Shown: positions 1 to 12,111, counted from the first letter of the stretch. The stretch is DNA of 64,000 nt from Rhyzopertha dominica (GCA_025024175.1 QCXZ01000001.1:36698942-36762941), one strand, 5' to 3'. Program-made: numbers and translations. The notes: generated from the letters alone by a model not told the origin.

Positions 1-265
1 TATGAAGCACTCGTAACTAATAAAATTTAATTAATTCATGTGTGTATTGGCTCAATCACTGTGTATCATATAATATTGGAAATCATTTGACAGGTCATGT
101 TTCTCAAATGTTTAGATATCATTTACAATTTCCCGGTCTTCAAATCTGCAGACAAGATGGGATACATGAATGAGGCAGCTTTCAGTTGAGCTAGATTATA
201 AGGGTCTACTATAATATAATTAATGAAAAAACAGCTGTAAATTGAATCAATACTTCCACATCCAA

Positions 266-1436
266 TACGCTATATTAGTGCTGACGTAATGACGGCCATT
301 TTTCTGCGGTACGTCAAAGTCCTGGATCTTGACAAACCGAGTTGACATAACGTGCGTAACCGACCTCAGTTTTAGGTGCAATTTTGTGACTTTAAAAGAA
401 TGTTTAGAAGTGTTACTGTGCTTATTTGAGTAGCTTACACTCCTTTGTTTTGTTTCACAAGTATTACAAACCGAAATTACATTTAATTTAGATCCTGGAT
501 CAAAACAAACCAAGTTGTTATAACGTACATAAGGGAGTTCAGTGTTTGGTGCAATTTTTTAGTGTTAAAAGTATATTTTAAAGTGTTATTGTGTATGTTT
601 GTGTAGCTGACACTTCTTCAATTTACTTAGCAAGTATTACAAACGTAAATTACATTTAGTTACAATGTAGGTATTGCTGAATAGCTTAACTTACAATAAG
701 TGCGTGTGTAGAGCATTACAATTTACATGCTGTACAGAAGATGGTAACGTGCTGGGTCCCTGGATGTTCTTGTTATAATGAGAGAGAAATGTATAAACTT
801 TAAACACTTATTTTAGATTGTCTTTCAACAATAGATTGCAACTTAATGTAATTCGGTTTGTAATACTTAATGAATAATACAAAGGTATGTAAACCACTAA
901 AACATACACAGTAACTCTTCAAAATATTGTATTATACTATAATTTTGCTTCGAACATTGAGTGTTACTGTGTATTTTTAGTGGTTTACGTTCCTTCGTAT
1001 AATTTAGTATTACAAACCAAAATTACATTTAGTTGCAATCTATTGTTTACAAACAACCTAAAAGAAGTGCTGTAAAGATTACATGTTTCTCCTTCATTAT
1101 AACGGGAACATCCAGGGACCCAACCCATTACCATTTTCTGGTAAAACTTGTAAATTGTAATGCTCCACACACGTGCTTAGTGTATGTTCAACTTTTCAAC
1201 AATACATTGTATCTAAATATAATTTCGGCTTGTAATACTTGCTAAGTAAAGGGAAGTAGTCTAAGCTACTCAAACATACGCAGTAACACTTTAAAATACT
1301 CTTTAACACTAAAAAATTGCACCAAACGCTGAACTCCCTTACGCAGATTATGACAACTAAGTAAGTTGGTTTGGATCCGGGATCTTGACGTATCACAGCA
1401 AAATGGCCGACATCTAGGTCACACTAATATAGCGTA
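266..1436. mobile_element. Foldback element with a THAP-like start in each arm
   Basis: The two halves are inverted copies. The ends read TACGCTATATTAGTG and CACTAATATAGCGTA, and the arms meet near 940. In the left arm at about 741-785 (plus strand) an ATG opens a reading MVTCWVPGCSCYNE; in the right arm (minus strand, about 1090-1135) the equivalent is MVMGWVPGCSRYNE. This matches the Cys-containing N-terminus of THAP zinc fingers, which many P-like transposases carry. The left arm is longer because a ~172-bp piece is duplicated in tandem (322-664). No full transposase is present, so this is a non-autonomous element. TA at both ends may be the target duplication, but this is uncertain because the uninterrupted copies lack a TA at the insertion point. 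Confidence 0.75.
322..664 (+). repeat. ~172-bp tandem duplication inside the foldback left arm
   Basis: Two diverged units, 322-493 and 494-664, both start with CCTGGATC and both end with AAATTACATTTA plus a few bases. Only one equivalent unit is present in the right arm (about 1195-1380), so the duplication arose after the arms formed, or one unit was lost from the right arm. Confidence 0.7.
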
Positions 1437-2255
1437 TTGTCAAAATGACATTTACACTTTTATTTCTTATATTATACGATCAATAATAAGGTTTTGAGCA
1501 TTTTTTCTCTCTACACATTTTTTTCTACGACAAATGGTTCCCCCCGTGATAGCAAAAATCCATAAATTTTTTAAATCGGTTGTTTATAAATAACTACAAA
1601 ATTTTTAATTTAACAAAAAAATTGCAAGAGAGCATTTGAATCAGAAATTTGATTTTCTATATAATAGCAAAATTTAAAAAAAAATCGTTTAAACAGGGTC
1701 CAAAATCCAGTTTTTTGGAAATATTTCGAAAATGTCAAAAATTTTTGAAAAATTAATTAGAACACTTTTTGTTAAAAATTTTATTTTCTATCTGATGGTA
1801 TTTTCAATTTTTGAATATATTAAGTGTTTTCGGAGATATTTAGGAAAAACCATTTATTTTAAGTGATGGTTTTTGGCTAATATTTTCTAAGCAGTTTGCT
1901 GCACCGAAAATTTATAGGGACGAATAATACTCGTAATTATAAAAATAATCACATACTAAAAAAAATAAAGAAAAATTTGCAAAAGGGTAGTTAGCCCCAA
2001 TTTCACCCCCTTTCCTAAAGCCTCTTGCCCCAAAAACAATAGGTAGCTTTCGGTAGTTGAGATTTATATATGTATGCCAAATTTCAAGTTCATATGTTAA
2101 GTCTTTCGAAAGTTATTGCGTCCACACACAGACCGACAGACATACAGACAAGAAATCTTTTCTTGCTCAAATTTTGTTTTTGGATTGAGCAAATAAATAA
2201 ATCCATTGGATGTGGAAGTAATATAAATCAGTGTAAAAAATAAAAACATACTTAC

Positions 2256-5200
2256 ACTTTATCTAATACCGTTATAATATCACCAACTTTGAAGGGTAAG
2301 AAATGTGGTCCTTCAGTGGAAGCAATTTTTGCCTGTACTTGTTCAGGCCTAATTTCGGCAAGTCGTGGTCCAATATCACAAAAACGTGGTCTCGTAGCAG
2401 CTTCATGTTTCCAGCAATCTAGCATTAGGTAATAATGATCTAATGGACAACAATCCGGTTGTTCCAATCTCTGGAAATTCGGTTCATCAATGGCGTCCAA
2501 GATTTGTTGACCAGTCAGCGCTGCCCAAGGTTGAAATCCATACGAAAACATTTCCCACAAAGTAACACCAAACGCCCATACATCGCTGGCAGTTGTAAAT
2601 CTCAAATAGCTAATGCACTCCGGTGCACACCAAGCAATAGGAAGCTTGAGATTAACATTGAAATTAGTTTGGTAATAGTCTTTGCCTTGACCAAGAGCTC
2701 TGCTCAAACCAAAATCAGAAATCTTTACTCTGTTTTTGGAGAAAACTAAAATATTTCTGGCGGCTAAATCTCTGTAAAAATCATAATAGTATTATTTACA
2801 CAAAAGTCTAACGATTTTAGTTATCTATACCTATGAATTAACCTATTGGCTTCAAGGTACTGCATACCATCACAAATCTGATATGCAAAATCACAAAGAG
2901 TTAGGACAGGAAAACTGGAACGAAGTGAAGGTTCCTTTAGGCATTCCAGTAAAGACCTTAACGGTGCTAATTCAGTCACAAGCATAAGGCTGCCTTCTAT
3001 ATTTGGTAATACAACTCCAAAGAAGCGGACAATATTGGGATGATCAATATTGTGCATTATAGAAGCTTCCTTCAAAAATTCTACCATGTTGCTCTGCATG
3101 CGGTCCCTTGCAAGGCACTTTATTGCTACCTAAAACAAAATTGTTTGTATAGAAAGAATCAAAATATGACCAGTTGAGCTCTTTGAATACAAATTAATAA
3201 TACATAATTCCTTGTATTAAACAAAACCATCAATTTTTAAAATTACTAGCTTATTGTGCTGCACTGACAACAAAGTTATTTCATGAATTGATTATTATAC
3301 ATATATAACATAATAAAACATACAGTAATAGTAGCAATAGAAATAGCTGGATATTAGTAAAATTTAGTCCATCTTTGTCAGATTAAAATAAAATGTAGAA
3401 TATGTTTACTATAACAAATAAATATTTTCCTTAGAATTAAGCGTGTGCAAATGTGCAAATGGCATAAGTTAAGTGTAATTTGGAAATTTATGGGTGGTAC
3501 GATAAAAACTTTAAATACCACGCTCTGTCATACACAGTATACGAAATAAACTGTTATATCAAAGAAAATCTATTAAATGTATGTTAAGTCAAAATATGTA
3601 CCATGCTTGTAAACGAAACTACAATTTTCCACAATCACTGATCTCTAAATAACTGGATGTCGCATAAGTCATTCAAAACTGTGATAAGTAGCCACCATGC
3701 CGTGCCGCTGGTACTCGTACTATCAATTTAACGGCGCGTTCAAATTTTAGGTTAGATCCTTAGCTATATAATATAGTTATGAGTAAACGTAACATCCAGT
3801 TTGTACGGTACATGTTTCTTACTCAAACACTACAACGATCATCTTTTGGAAATCTGCAGACAGATGATGAGTTCACGATTTTAACCGTCAATCATTAACG
3901 TTATATTTACCGCAGAAGCGAACCTATGTCAAAATTTTAGTACAAGAACCAGCGGCTAGGCGTTAAAGTGGCTTAAATCTATCACAAATAATTTACATGC
4001 ATTTTGGTATGTAAGCGACATCCAGTTATTTAGAGATCAGTGTCCACAATGCTCTTTTTAATGTGATGTTTATGCACCACATATGATGCTATGGAAATAT
4101 TTCACAAAAAGGAACCTACAAAATGATTAGTGATATCTTTTCTTTTTAAAGCCTAATTTATAATTTATTTTATTTTTTTGCATATTTCTAATGTAAAGCA
4201 AGTTATAAAACGACAAAAAAAAAACAGGTCAAGTTGTTACCAGAATGTACAAAAAAAAGGTTGTTTTTAACGATCTAATTTGTTAAAATTTATTTATTGA
4301 ACACCTAATATGATTTTATTTTTACAATTTATAAATTTAAAAGGAACGGTTTTCAGCAAGTTTTTACAATTAAAGCAGTCTAGTCTACTATCACACATGA
4401 AACACTATTATTTACAGAGCAAGCACTATTGCAGACAAGTACTTTAAAGAATTATTTACAAGTACAATACAATGAAAAATAAAACAGTTTGTGTTTGAAA
4501 TGAAATTACAACTAATGTGCTAATTTATATTTAAAAACAACAATTGTAACAAATTGCAAAAATGTAACATTGCATTATATGTAGACTGAACAATACAGTA
4601 CTAGTAAAGTAACGACACTTGTTGCTTGATACCAAGTATTTTTAGCATCAATAAATTTTTATATGTACTTTGGTGGTATCGATATTTAATGCGGGTATTG
4701 TATCAGTACTTAATGATTTTATAGCAGTTTAGTGAGGAAGACGAAAGCTGAAAAACTAATGTTTATTACCTCTACATAATTAGGAGAGCAGTACTTACAC
4801 CAGCAGAACCTGCTTCGACAATGCTATTTTACAATTTTTTTTTATCAAACCCTATAAAATAAACCAGGTCATTTTGAGGATATAAAAAGCAATTCAAATC
4901 TGCCCAAAAATCATTTGGTTGCCATTTATGAAATGAAATAAATTACGGTGCAATGGAAATGGGTTGATGTACAAAACCAAAAAGCAAGCTAAGAAAGGAA
5001 AAATAATGAACAATCCATTTATTAAGGACATTTTCTGTAAAGTTAATATTTAATATTAAAGATAAAATATAAATACTTTTGACTAACCCTGTATGAACAA
5101 AAAAAAGATTTTTCAAATTATCTATTGATAAGTTATAATATTAACCGATACTGATACTTTTAAATATAGAATCCTAATGTAAATAATCAAAGCCGATGCT

Positions 5201-8200
5201 TAGTAACAGAGATACTTTCATATCCTGACCTGATACCGATATCAGGTATCGATTACTTTGGCTTCAAAACCATATGCCTAATCATATTTATACAACAGCA
5301 CAAACAAATGCCTACCAAAAGTAAGTTATAATTTAAATAAGCAGTTGTAGATTGATTATAAAAGTACACAAGATTGTCTATTTACTATCTAATTATTATT
5401 TGTATTACACAGTTGTAGACAATTAGTCACTATATTCATAAGATATGCAGTGATACCTTTGCTAATGATCCTCACTCTTTCAATTTTGAATTCTTTAATA
5501 GTATTGCAGTTGTCTTGGATAAAAGAGTGTTTGGACTAGATCATTTGATATGAACAGTTTGATCATCAAATGATATTGCTTTTATAAATACAGGGTGCTT
5601 CAAAAAATGTATACACACTGTCAAGTGTCATAGAAAATTTATTTTTTCTTTCACAAGGTTAAAAATCTGGAACTGGAAGACTTGAAGGTCAAATTTAAAA
5701 ATAAATGAATTTTCCCAAAATGGTGGCCTTCAGCATCAATACATTTCTGAGTATGAGTCACCACTGATTCCATACATAGTATAAAAGTGCCCAATTCAAA
5801 TTTAATGGAAATGTCAATAGGCACAATAGGCTTCTTGCCTGAGTAAACTAATACTTAGTACTTATCATTCAAGATCTAATCGAATATTTTTTTTTCAATT
5901 TTATTGATAAATTGCAAATATAAATCTGTACTGTAAAACACTCTGCGACATCCCCATACTTTACTGTTATCTCTCTCTCATCACTCAACAATTGACTTTG
6001 ATGAGTGGTTGCCAGAACTATTATTATAGTAAAAGATCTACCACTTTCCAATGTGATCTATTACCTCATTAATCTTCAGCAAGGTACCACAAACTCCTAT
6101 ACCTCCATTAGTATGTGTATTAAAGATTAATTTATTTGTAGCAGATAGAACCTTCTATTAGACAGTAAATTGAATAAATCAAATCGTGATTGCAGTGTAG
6201 GCTGCACTTGCTGCAACTTGAATTAGAGTCTTTATCGCCTTATTTTTGTTTTATCTTAATAAAAAGGTTTATTAACTGTTTAAAATCCTTGTATAAGTTA
6301 AAAAAAATAAAGGTTTTTACTAATAGTGGTTTTGTGCACCTTTCCCTAATGACTGGGGTAAAATATAAATAAATTACTTTCTGAAGAAATCTATTAACTT
6401 TTGATGTGCTTGCATGTTGCAAGTTACAAGTTCTTGCAACCCCGCTTCGATGCCAAGTGTTTCATCTCAGTGCGCGACCTGCAGGTTGCTTCAATAGTAT
6501 TCACCAGCGATCATTGAACTTAATGCCAATGATACGCCTTTCTGCTCATATTTATCATTTTAAATACTCATATTACATTACATTTAATAACAGACAAAAC
6601 AGTATACCGAAACCAATCCAAACACAATCAGCTGTCCATACTGTGTTTAAACTTTATCCTTCTTTTTGCGCTGTTATATAACAATTTAGATACGAAGTAC
6701 TTTCATATATTAATATTGAAAATAAAAACACTGTAATAAGCTAAATTGCTTGTGCTGGACTGAGGATAATCCTCATATTACATTGCCTGGTATACATGTG
6801 TGCTATGGTTTGTCTGCAAGAGGCTTTACGCTTATATTTATATAGAGTGTTTAGTTTTCGAGTACCATAGAAAACCTGAATTAAAAAAAAATAGAACTAT
6901 GTACTATCTTTTGATGTCAAAATTGTATTATTTGGAAAAATGTAAGCAAAAAACTATTAATATATATTGTTAAATGCCAATTTTTGTATCTGCGTTATTA
7001 TTAAAATAAAAGGTGTTTTTGTACGTTTATTAATTTCTTGCTATGTTTAGAATCGCTGTTAATAAGATAAAAACTAAAATCGAAGCGAATGCGTATGCGT
7101 GCGATTAATTGTTTTGGCGAGAAATATCAGCGTCGCGAGGAGATGCAAAAGTAGGCAATGAGTATGATGTGTCATTTTTGACAGAGAGAAATGTTCTTGA
7201 TTTTGGCTCTGAGAGAGCGAGGTCTTTGGCCATGATGTGCCTCAGGCAGTGAGAGTGAGGTCTTTGGCCATGATGTGCCTCAGGCAGTTTTAAACCCCTA
7301 GCGCAGAGTGCCCGGTTAACAGCCGTGGTTCCTTCGAGTGGGTGACTTGCATTCCGGGGGGTAATGCGGGCTGCTCGAATGACATAGTTCTGGTGGAGAG
7401 GGTAGCCTTATTAGGTGCCCCCGATCCGGGCTATTGGAATGCGACCCTATAGGCCTTAGGGTGAGCGTTCGGGGAAGCCTCTACTATTTCAGGTTGACAC
7501 TAGCTAGTTGTTGAAGAGAGAAAACTAACAAGGTATTCATAACCACCATTGATAAAGATGTAATCTCAGGGATGAAGCCATAGACAGGACAAGGATGAGG
7601 CCCTGGGGTGAAAACCCCTCTGTGAGTCTTAACTGTATCTGTTTGAGTTTAACGGATGAGTAACTTATGTTTTGTTTTTGCATCTCCCGCGCGTATGTGA
7701 AACCGCCTTGTCTGTCCACCGGAGTGACCGCATTGTTATGACCCACGGATGAAGGCGGCGATAATGTAAGTTTTTCTTGATATTCCCGCATTAGTTTTTC
7801 TATGTTTTTCAATATATGCTCTAAAATAATAGTGTTCAGTTTTTGAGAGAACCATACTTTTTTGATTAGAAATCAAATTCTAAGCTCTATGCTCTAAAAT
7901 TGACGGTTCCAGAGATATACATCATTGATCAAGTTATCATGCTCACCTAATCAACAGCCTTATTCGAAATCTTAGAGAAAAATAGTTTGAATAAAAGTTA
8001 AAGTAGTTATATAGTCACTAATACGATATAAAATGACAATAAAAATGCAGATATACTTTGGTACTCAAACATTGGTAACCCTTAAGAGTATGTTATATTG
8101 CATTATCAAGTACTTCTCTGGTGCAATATAAATAATATATAAATAAAGCCATCAACTGGATGAGCAACTGAAACAATTTTAGAGCATATTATGTATATTA

Positions 8201-9938
8201 ATAATTTTTTGCTTACAATTTGATAGCTAATAAAAATCCCACATAAAAATGTTGGTAGGGGTGGTTCGGTACCCTAAAACTGAACACCTTGTATAAATAT
8301 ATTGTAACACATTATCAAGTGCTATAACTTTATTTGAAAAATTTTGTTCTAAGATATCAAATAAACTCAACAATTGGGTGTGTTCAAGAACTGGAGCACC
8401 TATACTCTGAAACCGCTATTTTACATCATATATATTTTAATAGTTTTTTTGCTTAAAATATAACAGAGATGAAAACATGACATAAAAAGTTATTATTTCT
8501 ATTTAAAAAAATGCAGGCTTGTAGTACTCGGAAACTGTACCACCTTATAAATATGTTATACAGCTTTATTGATTACTACTTGAGTTTTATAACTTTTATT
8601 TGAATTTTTTTCCCTAAGATTTCAAATAAAGTTGTCAGTTGAGAAAGAACGTTAACTGGACACCACCTCGAAGCTGGATATAATTTATATATAAATTAAG
8701 AATCAAACCTGCCTGAAATGCTCTATGTAGAAGGCAATATAAAAAGTTGGAGAAAATGTCCAATTTTTTTGACACTAGGGTGTTTGTAAATTTTATAATT
8801 TTAGATAGATAATGACTATCAAGGTCTTAAAACTAACCATTGCAGATATTACTGTAGGAGTCCAAAAATTTTATGGTTTTTGAGCCCCCAAAATAAACAA
8901 AATTCAGCCAAGTACTTGCCAAGTCAAAAATATGTAAATGCATGTCTAAATTTAATTCTTAATCTGCATCAGATATAATTTTAAAATTTAATGCAGCTTA
9001 TGAAAAATTTCAGGAGAGTTCTTTGTTATAATAACAAAAGTAGGTACCTTAGTATAGATAACCATGGTAATGTTACTAAAGAAAAATATAAGTACTTAGT
9101 TGTTTCATTGTAAAAACATTCACGTTCTGTAAACAGGGTGTGTCTTAAAACTAAAGACAAATTTTATCAGTGCTGCTCTGAATTTAAACATATTTAAAAG
9201 GATATTCCTTTTAGGTAGATATCAAAATTTAAATATATACAACAAAAAACTTTTTTTAAATATTCCATACCTGAATTCTTTCTCCTTCATTGCACCAAAC
9301 ACCCTGTTGCACAACTCCGAATTCACCCATTCCAAGTTCCTTATTAATTGTAATACTAGCAGCTGGAATAATGTGCTTACTGGATACACGTGGTGTTCTC
9401 GACAATGGCAGTGATTCATTTGGAATGAATCCGGGCTCTGCACCCCCTGATTCATGTTTTCGATTGGTAAGGAGCTTTTTAAACTTTAAAAAATAATTGT
9501 TTGGGAAATGTTTTTCATAGTATTTTCGGAGACGTCGTATTTCTGGCTTAGACATTCCCAATTCGGCAAGATCACTTTCAGTCACAAACTTCAGCTGAGA
9601 AGGATGAGTTACCTTTAAGCTATTCCTGCAAAGTTATGAATAAGTAATAACCACATATTTAAAAAAAAATCGCTTTCTAAAATAACTTACTTTAGGCTAT
9701 TAAAATAATGCTGTAACTCTGCTTCCACCAAAAATTCATAAAGGCCTGGACCTTTTTTTATTGTTGTACTTAAACCCTCTAAAATAAGTTAATAATTATT
9801 AAACAGGAAGGTATTATTCATAAGATACAAAAAAAGATTAAGAAATGCATACCCATAATGAAATTATATGCACAACGAAAGGTGAAGGATCTACACTTAT
9901 TTAGGACGTAATCATAATGTACCTGGAAGTATATCCAT
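2256..9938 (-). CDS. Ack: Ack-like non-receptor tyrosine kinase, 5' part (five exons; 3' end beyond the window)
   Basis: Cytoplasmic tyrosine kinase of the ACK/TNK family, which in other animals is a Cdc42 effector in endocytosis and survival signalling. Minus-strand exons read from the sequence: 9923-9938 (ATG at 9936-9938, encoding MDILP), 9691-9778, 9271-9625, 2831-3129 and 2256-2771. All borders are GT/AG and phases agree across every join. Domains in order: N-terminal SAM-like region (GLYEFLVEAELQHYF, then TESDLAELGMSKPEIRRLRK), glycine loop LGMGEFGVVQQG, VAIK lysine at the start of exon 4, HRDLAARN across the exon 4/5 join, DFG, an APE-type ECISY segment, DVWAFGVTLWEMFS, and the start of an SH3 domain (FLPFKVGDIITVLDK). 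About 424 residues are present, with all core catalytic residues. CRIB and UBA parts expected of the family should lie left of the window. The 6.1-kb intron 3129-9271 is full of repeats. It could be the Drosophila Ack or PR2/Ack-like orthologue. Confidence 0.93.
3636..4042. mobile_element. hAT-type MITE (407 bp) in an Ack intron
   Basis: Terminal inverted repeats of about 28 bp begin CACTGATCTCTAAATAACTG at 3636 and are mirrored up to 4042. An exact 8-bp direct repeat TCCACAAT flanks the element at 3628-3635 and 4043-4050. An 8-bp duplication plus termini starting CA(G/C)TG fit the hAT superfamily. There is no coding capacity. The inner 100 bp of the arms still pair imperfectly (CCGCTGGT and ACCAGCGG). 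Confidence 0.85.
4051..5590. other. Ack intron, AT-rich, no gene seen; one dispersed repeat
   Basis: I see no exon. About 4838-5090 resembles 42240-42440 in the same orientation (TATCAAACC, AACCAGGTC, AAAAAGCAAT, TTTGGTTG in the same order), so it is a fragment of an unnamed dispersed repeat. Near 5225-5260 there is a short imperfect palindrome around CCTGATACCGATATCAGG. A CAGGGTGCTTC motif at 5591 looks like the edge of a Tc1/mariner-type remnant reaching to about 6060. Confidence 0.45.
6843..8650. repeat. Degenerate repeat cluster with inverted and direct copies, plus a GC-richer core
   Basis: The motif GTGTTTAGTTTTCGAGTACC (6847) recurs as GTGTTCAGTTTTTGAGAG (7831) and, inverted, as GGTACCCTAAAACTGAACAC (8269). 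TATTAATAATTTTTTGCTTAC (8194-) matches the inverted 6950-6975 and the direct 8435-8455. Units of roughly 210-250 bp recur around 8067, 8276 and 8530. The span 7130-7820 is noticeably richer in G+C than its surroundings and resembles neither intron nor flank; it may derive from a non-LTR element. I recognise no protein in it; a minus-strand open frame at 7537-7812 has no motif I know. Confidence 0.5.
7213..7288 (+). repeat. 38-bp tandem duplication
   Basis: Units 7213-7250 and 7251-7288 are identical except for one C/T change. Each contains GGTCTTTGGCCATGATGTGC. Near-identity implies a recent duplication or ongoing homogenisation. Confidence 0.9.
8651..9270. other. Ack intron, no feature recognised
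   Basis: AT-rich intron between the repeat cluster and exon 3 of the kinase. I see no coding potential or clear repeat here. Confidence 0.5.
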
Positions 9939-10305
9939 TTTAGTTTCCTAAATATTTACAGTAGAGAAACTTTGTATTAAACAAATCAAGTAGCATTTTT
10001 GTTGCAATATAAACAGTTAGTATGTATTGTTAGTCATCTGCCGGTAGCATTGGTGAATTATTATACTTATATCAACCAACGTGATTATTTACTATTTATA
10101 CTTAAACGTACTAATTAAATCAGGACATAAATAACAACTCAACTGTTTCGACATACTCTTGAGTCTTGACACTTGTGACAAGCTGCCAAGNGCATGACAA
10201 GTGTTAAAGTGTTCCGCCTGGTTCTGCGATTCTCTGTTCTGTGTCTTGTGTCATAAATGAGTGTCAGGGTGTCATACCCAAGGTCATATTCATACCTCAT
10301 ACATA

Positions 10306-10975
10306 CATGGATGTATAAAAGAGGGGATCCAGCTTTTCACATTCTAAACTGATGCCAACATGTGATCACAGTCTAAGCGTTTATTTGTAGAAAACATTGG
10401 ATCTTCCAGTTGACCAGTTGTGTACGTCCAATGACAGCTTCATGTTCACGGTCACACACTATTTGGACGTTTGCGTGTTTGTTTTTATTTGGTTTTATGA
10501 TGTGCAAGACGCAGGGAATGATTTCCATATAATTGTTAACGGTAGCAGTGATAAGATGATCAGGCAGTGTCAAATGTGCAGAAAGATTGATAGATGTTAA
10601 CCCAATGTTTCATTTCACAGGTATGTAACACCCAAGTAGTATTTAAGGTTAAGATTCATAGGCGTACGGTATTTAAATTGCTTATTATGCCGATATTTTA
10701 CAACACTACTGCTGAAAGATGAATTGTTAACTAGTGTATAACAAAAAAAATGAGTTTTATATGTGTGCATAAATCATATTCATGCAATATTTTTTTCCTA
10801 TCTATTATTTTTAGGTTTCCGGAGCATGCTGAAGAATGCAAATTACGACACGCCAATGCCGCGGCAAGAAAACAAAGTTTGTTATTGCGCTAACTTCACG
10901 CCATTTAGATGTGGGTTTCACAACAATGCGCTTTCTGTCAATGAGATGCGGTATCCCCTCTTTTATACATCCATG
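10306..10975 (+). mobile_element. P-element-like non-autonomous transposon (670 bp)
   Basis: Exact 23-bp terminal inverted repeats begin CATGGATGTATAAAAG (10306-10328, mirrored 10953-10975). Exact 8-bp direct repeats CATACATA flank them at 10298-10305 and 10976-10983. Termini starting CATG-ATG, an 8-bp duplication and an internal THAP-type exon are the signature of the P superfamily. Each terminal repeat carries a TATAAAAG box pointing inward, so the ends could each drive transcription. No catalytic domain fits in 670 bp, so this is an internally deleted copy. It sits 368 bp upstream of the Ack start codon, in keeping with the promoter-proximal preference known for Drosophila P elements. Confidence 0.85.
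10556..10880 (+). pseudogene. Spliced THAP zinc-finger remnant inside the P-like element
   Basis: Exon 10556-10620 reads from ATG through QCQMC to SFH and ends at a good donor (AG then GTATGT). The next exon starts at 10815 after a TTATTTTTAG acceptor. Splicing gives VSFHRFPEHAEECKL, a typical THAP segment (C-x2-C, then SFHRFP). A TAA at 10598-10600 interrupts the frame, and the downstream frame is lost by about 10880, before the second Cys/His pair can be placed. The strand matches THAP being the N-terminal DNA-binding domain of P-type transposases. Confidence 0.65.
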
Positions 10976-11259
10976 CATACATATACCAAACAAACGATTT
11001 GCTAGCGTCCCTTTTTTGCCAACGAATTCAAGCTTTTACGGATTGCCGATAGGTAACGCTCCATGACAAATGTATAATTTTTAATAAGTTAAGCATAATA
11101 ATGTGACACAATTTCCTTTTCACTGGTTAAACGTTAGGTTTTATTTTGATTTCAAGTTATAAAACTACAAATATCAATCATTCAGTTTATCGTCATAAGC
11201 ATAATATCACCGTACCTATAACAACTTAATAACAAAGCTTATGGTAATATAACTATTAA

Positions 11260-11713
11260 GGCTGGGATCCTGCAGAGAGAAAGATATATTCGAGTTAACG
11301 ATAGAAAGAGAACAAGCTATTTATACAAAACAGCACCACCTAAAAACTACTGAATATTTAGAGATAAATGAATCCTTATCTGAAAGATAAAAGATTTAGT
11401 TAGAGACTAAGCTACCTATTTCTCAAACCAATTAATTAACTTAATATTTTTTTGCTAAAATAATTGCTAATTGCGAAGTCTACCTACCTTTCATATAATT
11501 TTTTAAACTTTTACGAATTTTGGTCATTGCACCGCTTAGTTTGCACATTAAAAATAGCTTACGTGAAAATGTCGATCACGAACTTTCGAATGATACAATT
11601 TTCAAATATATCGGTGCAGTAATTATGGAGTGGTCCTGTTTTGTAAAATAATTGTGGTTCTCTTGCTGTCGTTATCTCGGATGGATCTTGCCTCTCTCTC
11701 CAGGATCCCAACC
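11260..11713. mobile_element. TTAA-flanked MITE (454 bp)
   Basis: Terminal inverted repeats of about 85 bp with some mismatches: left GGCTGGGATCCTGCAGAGAG, right mirrored up to 11713 with a GGTTGGGATCCTGGAGAG equivalent. TTAA occurs directly outside both ends (11256-11259 and 11714-11717), as in piggyBac-type insertions. Internal sequence is non-coding. A half copy lies at 21743-21925. Confidence 0.75.
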
Positions 11714-12111
11714 TTAAGAAGCTATGTACTACCATACATTCTTTTGTGTATCTGCTCTAAGCGACCTTAAATTTCGCCAAATCGAATGTTAAACGACGAA
11801 TTTAGCAAACCTCAAACTATAATAAACTCAAAAAACGCTTAAAAGGCAAGTGAAACTTGTAAAGCAGTACTTAATTAAAAAAACTGAGCATCCTACTGCA
11901 TAATCATTATTGTTTCATCCTGAATAAGACCATAAAAAAGCAAAAAATGTAATAAATCTTACACTTGTAAGTTGCTGCCATGTACCGATGGGTTTGAAAC
12001 CTATATCGCCCTGTTTCTAAACGAGGGCCATTTTTGTAGCATGACAAATAGCAAAGATCGTTATCCTTTTAAGTCGAGTTATCCGTAATCTTGACAATGC
12101 AGTTGCCTTAT

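Larger units (their letters stand above)
252..2219 (+). repeat. Dispersed repeat 'ACTTCCACATCCAA', copy A, split by a foldback element
   Basis: Both ends carry the inverted motif ACTTCCACATCCAA (252-265) and TTGGATGTGGAAGT (2206-2219). The body (1437-2219) matches copies at 40115-40950 (opposite orientation) and 49736-50617 (same orientation), including the stretches TTGAGCATTTTTTCTC and CTAATATTTTCTAAGCAG. Left of the motif all three copies also share an AAATTGAATCAAT flank, so the true left end is probably near 235. No protein is recognisable. The foldback element 266-1436 sits exactly between the left terminal motif and TTGTCAAAATGACATTTAC, which are contiguous in the other copies, so this copy is older than that insertion. 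Confidence 0.85.

Noticed and set aside
10397..10600. Small plus-strand gene of 67 codons
   Set aside because: It lies inside the P-like element in a frame different from the THAP reading; only the THAP splice is supported.
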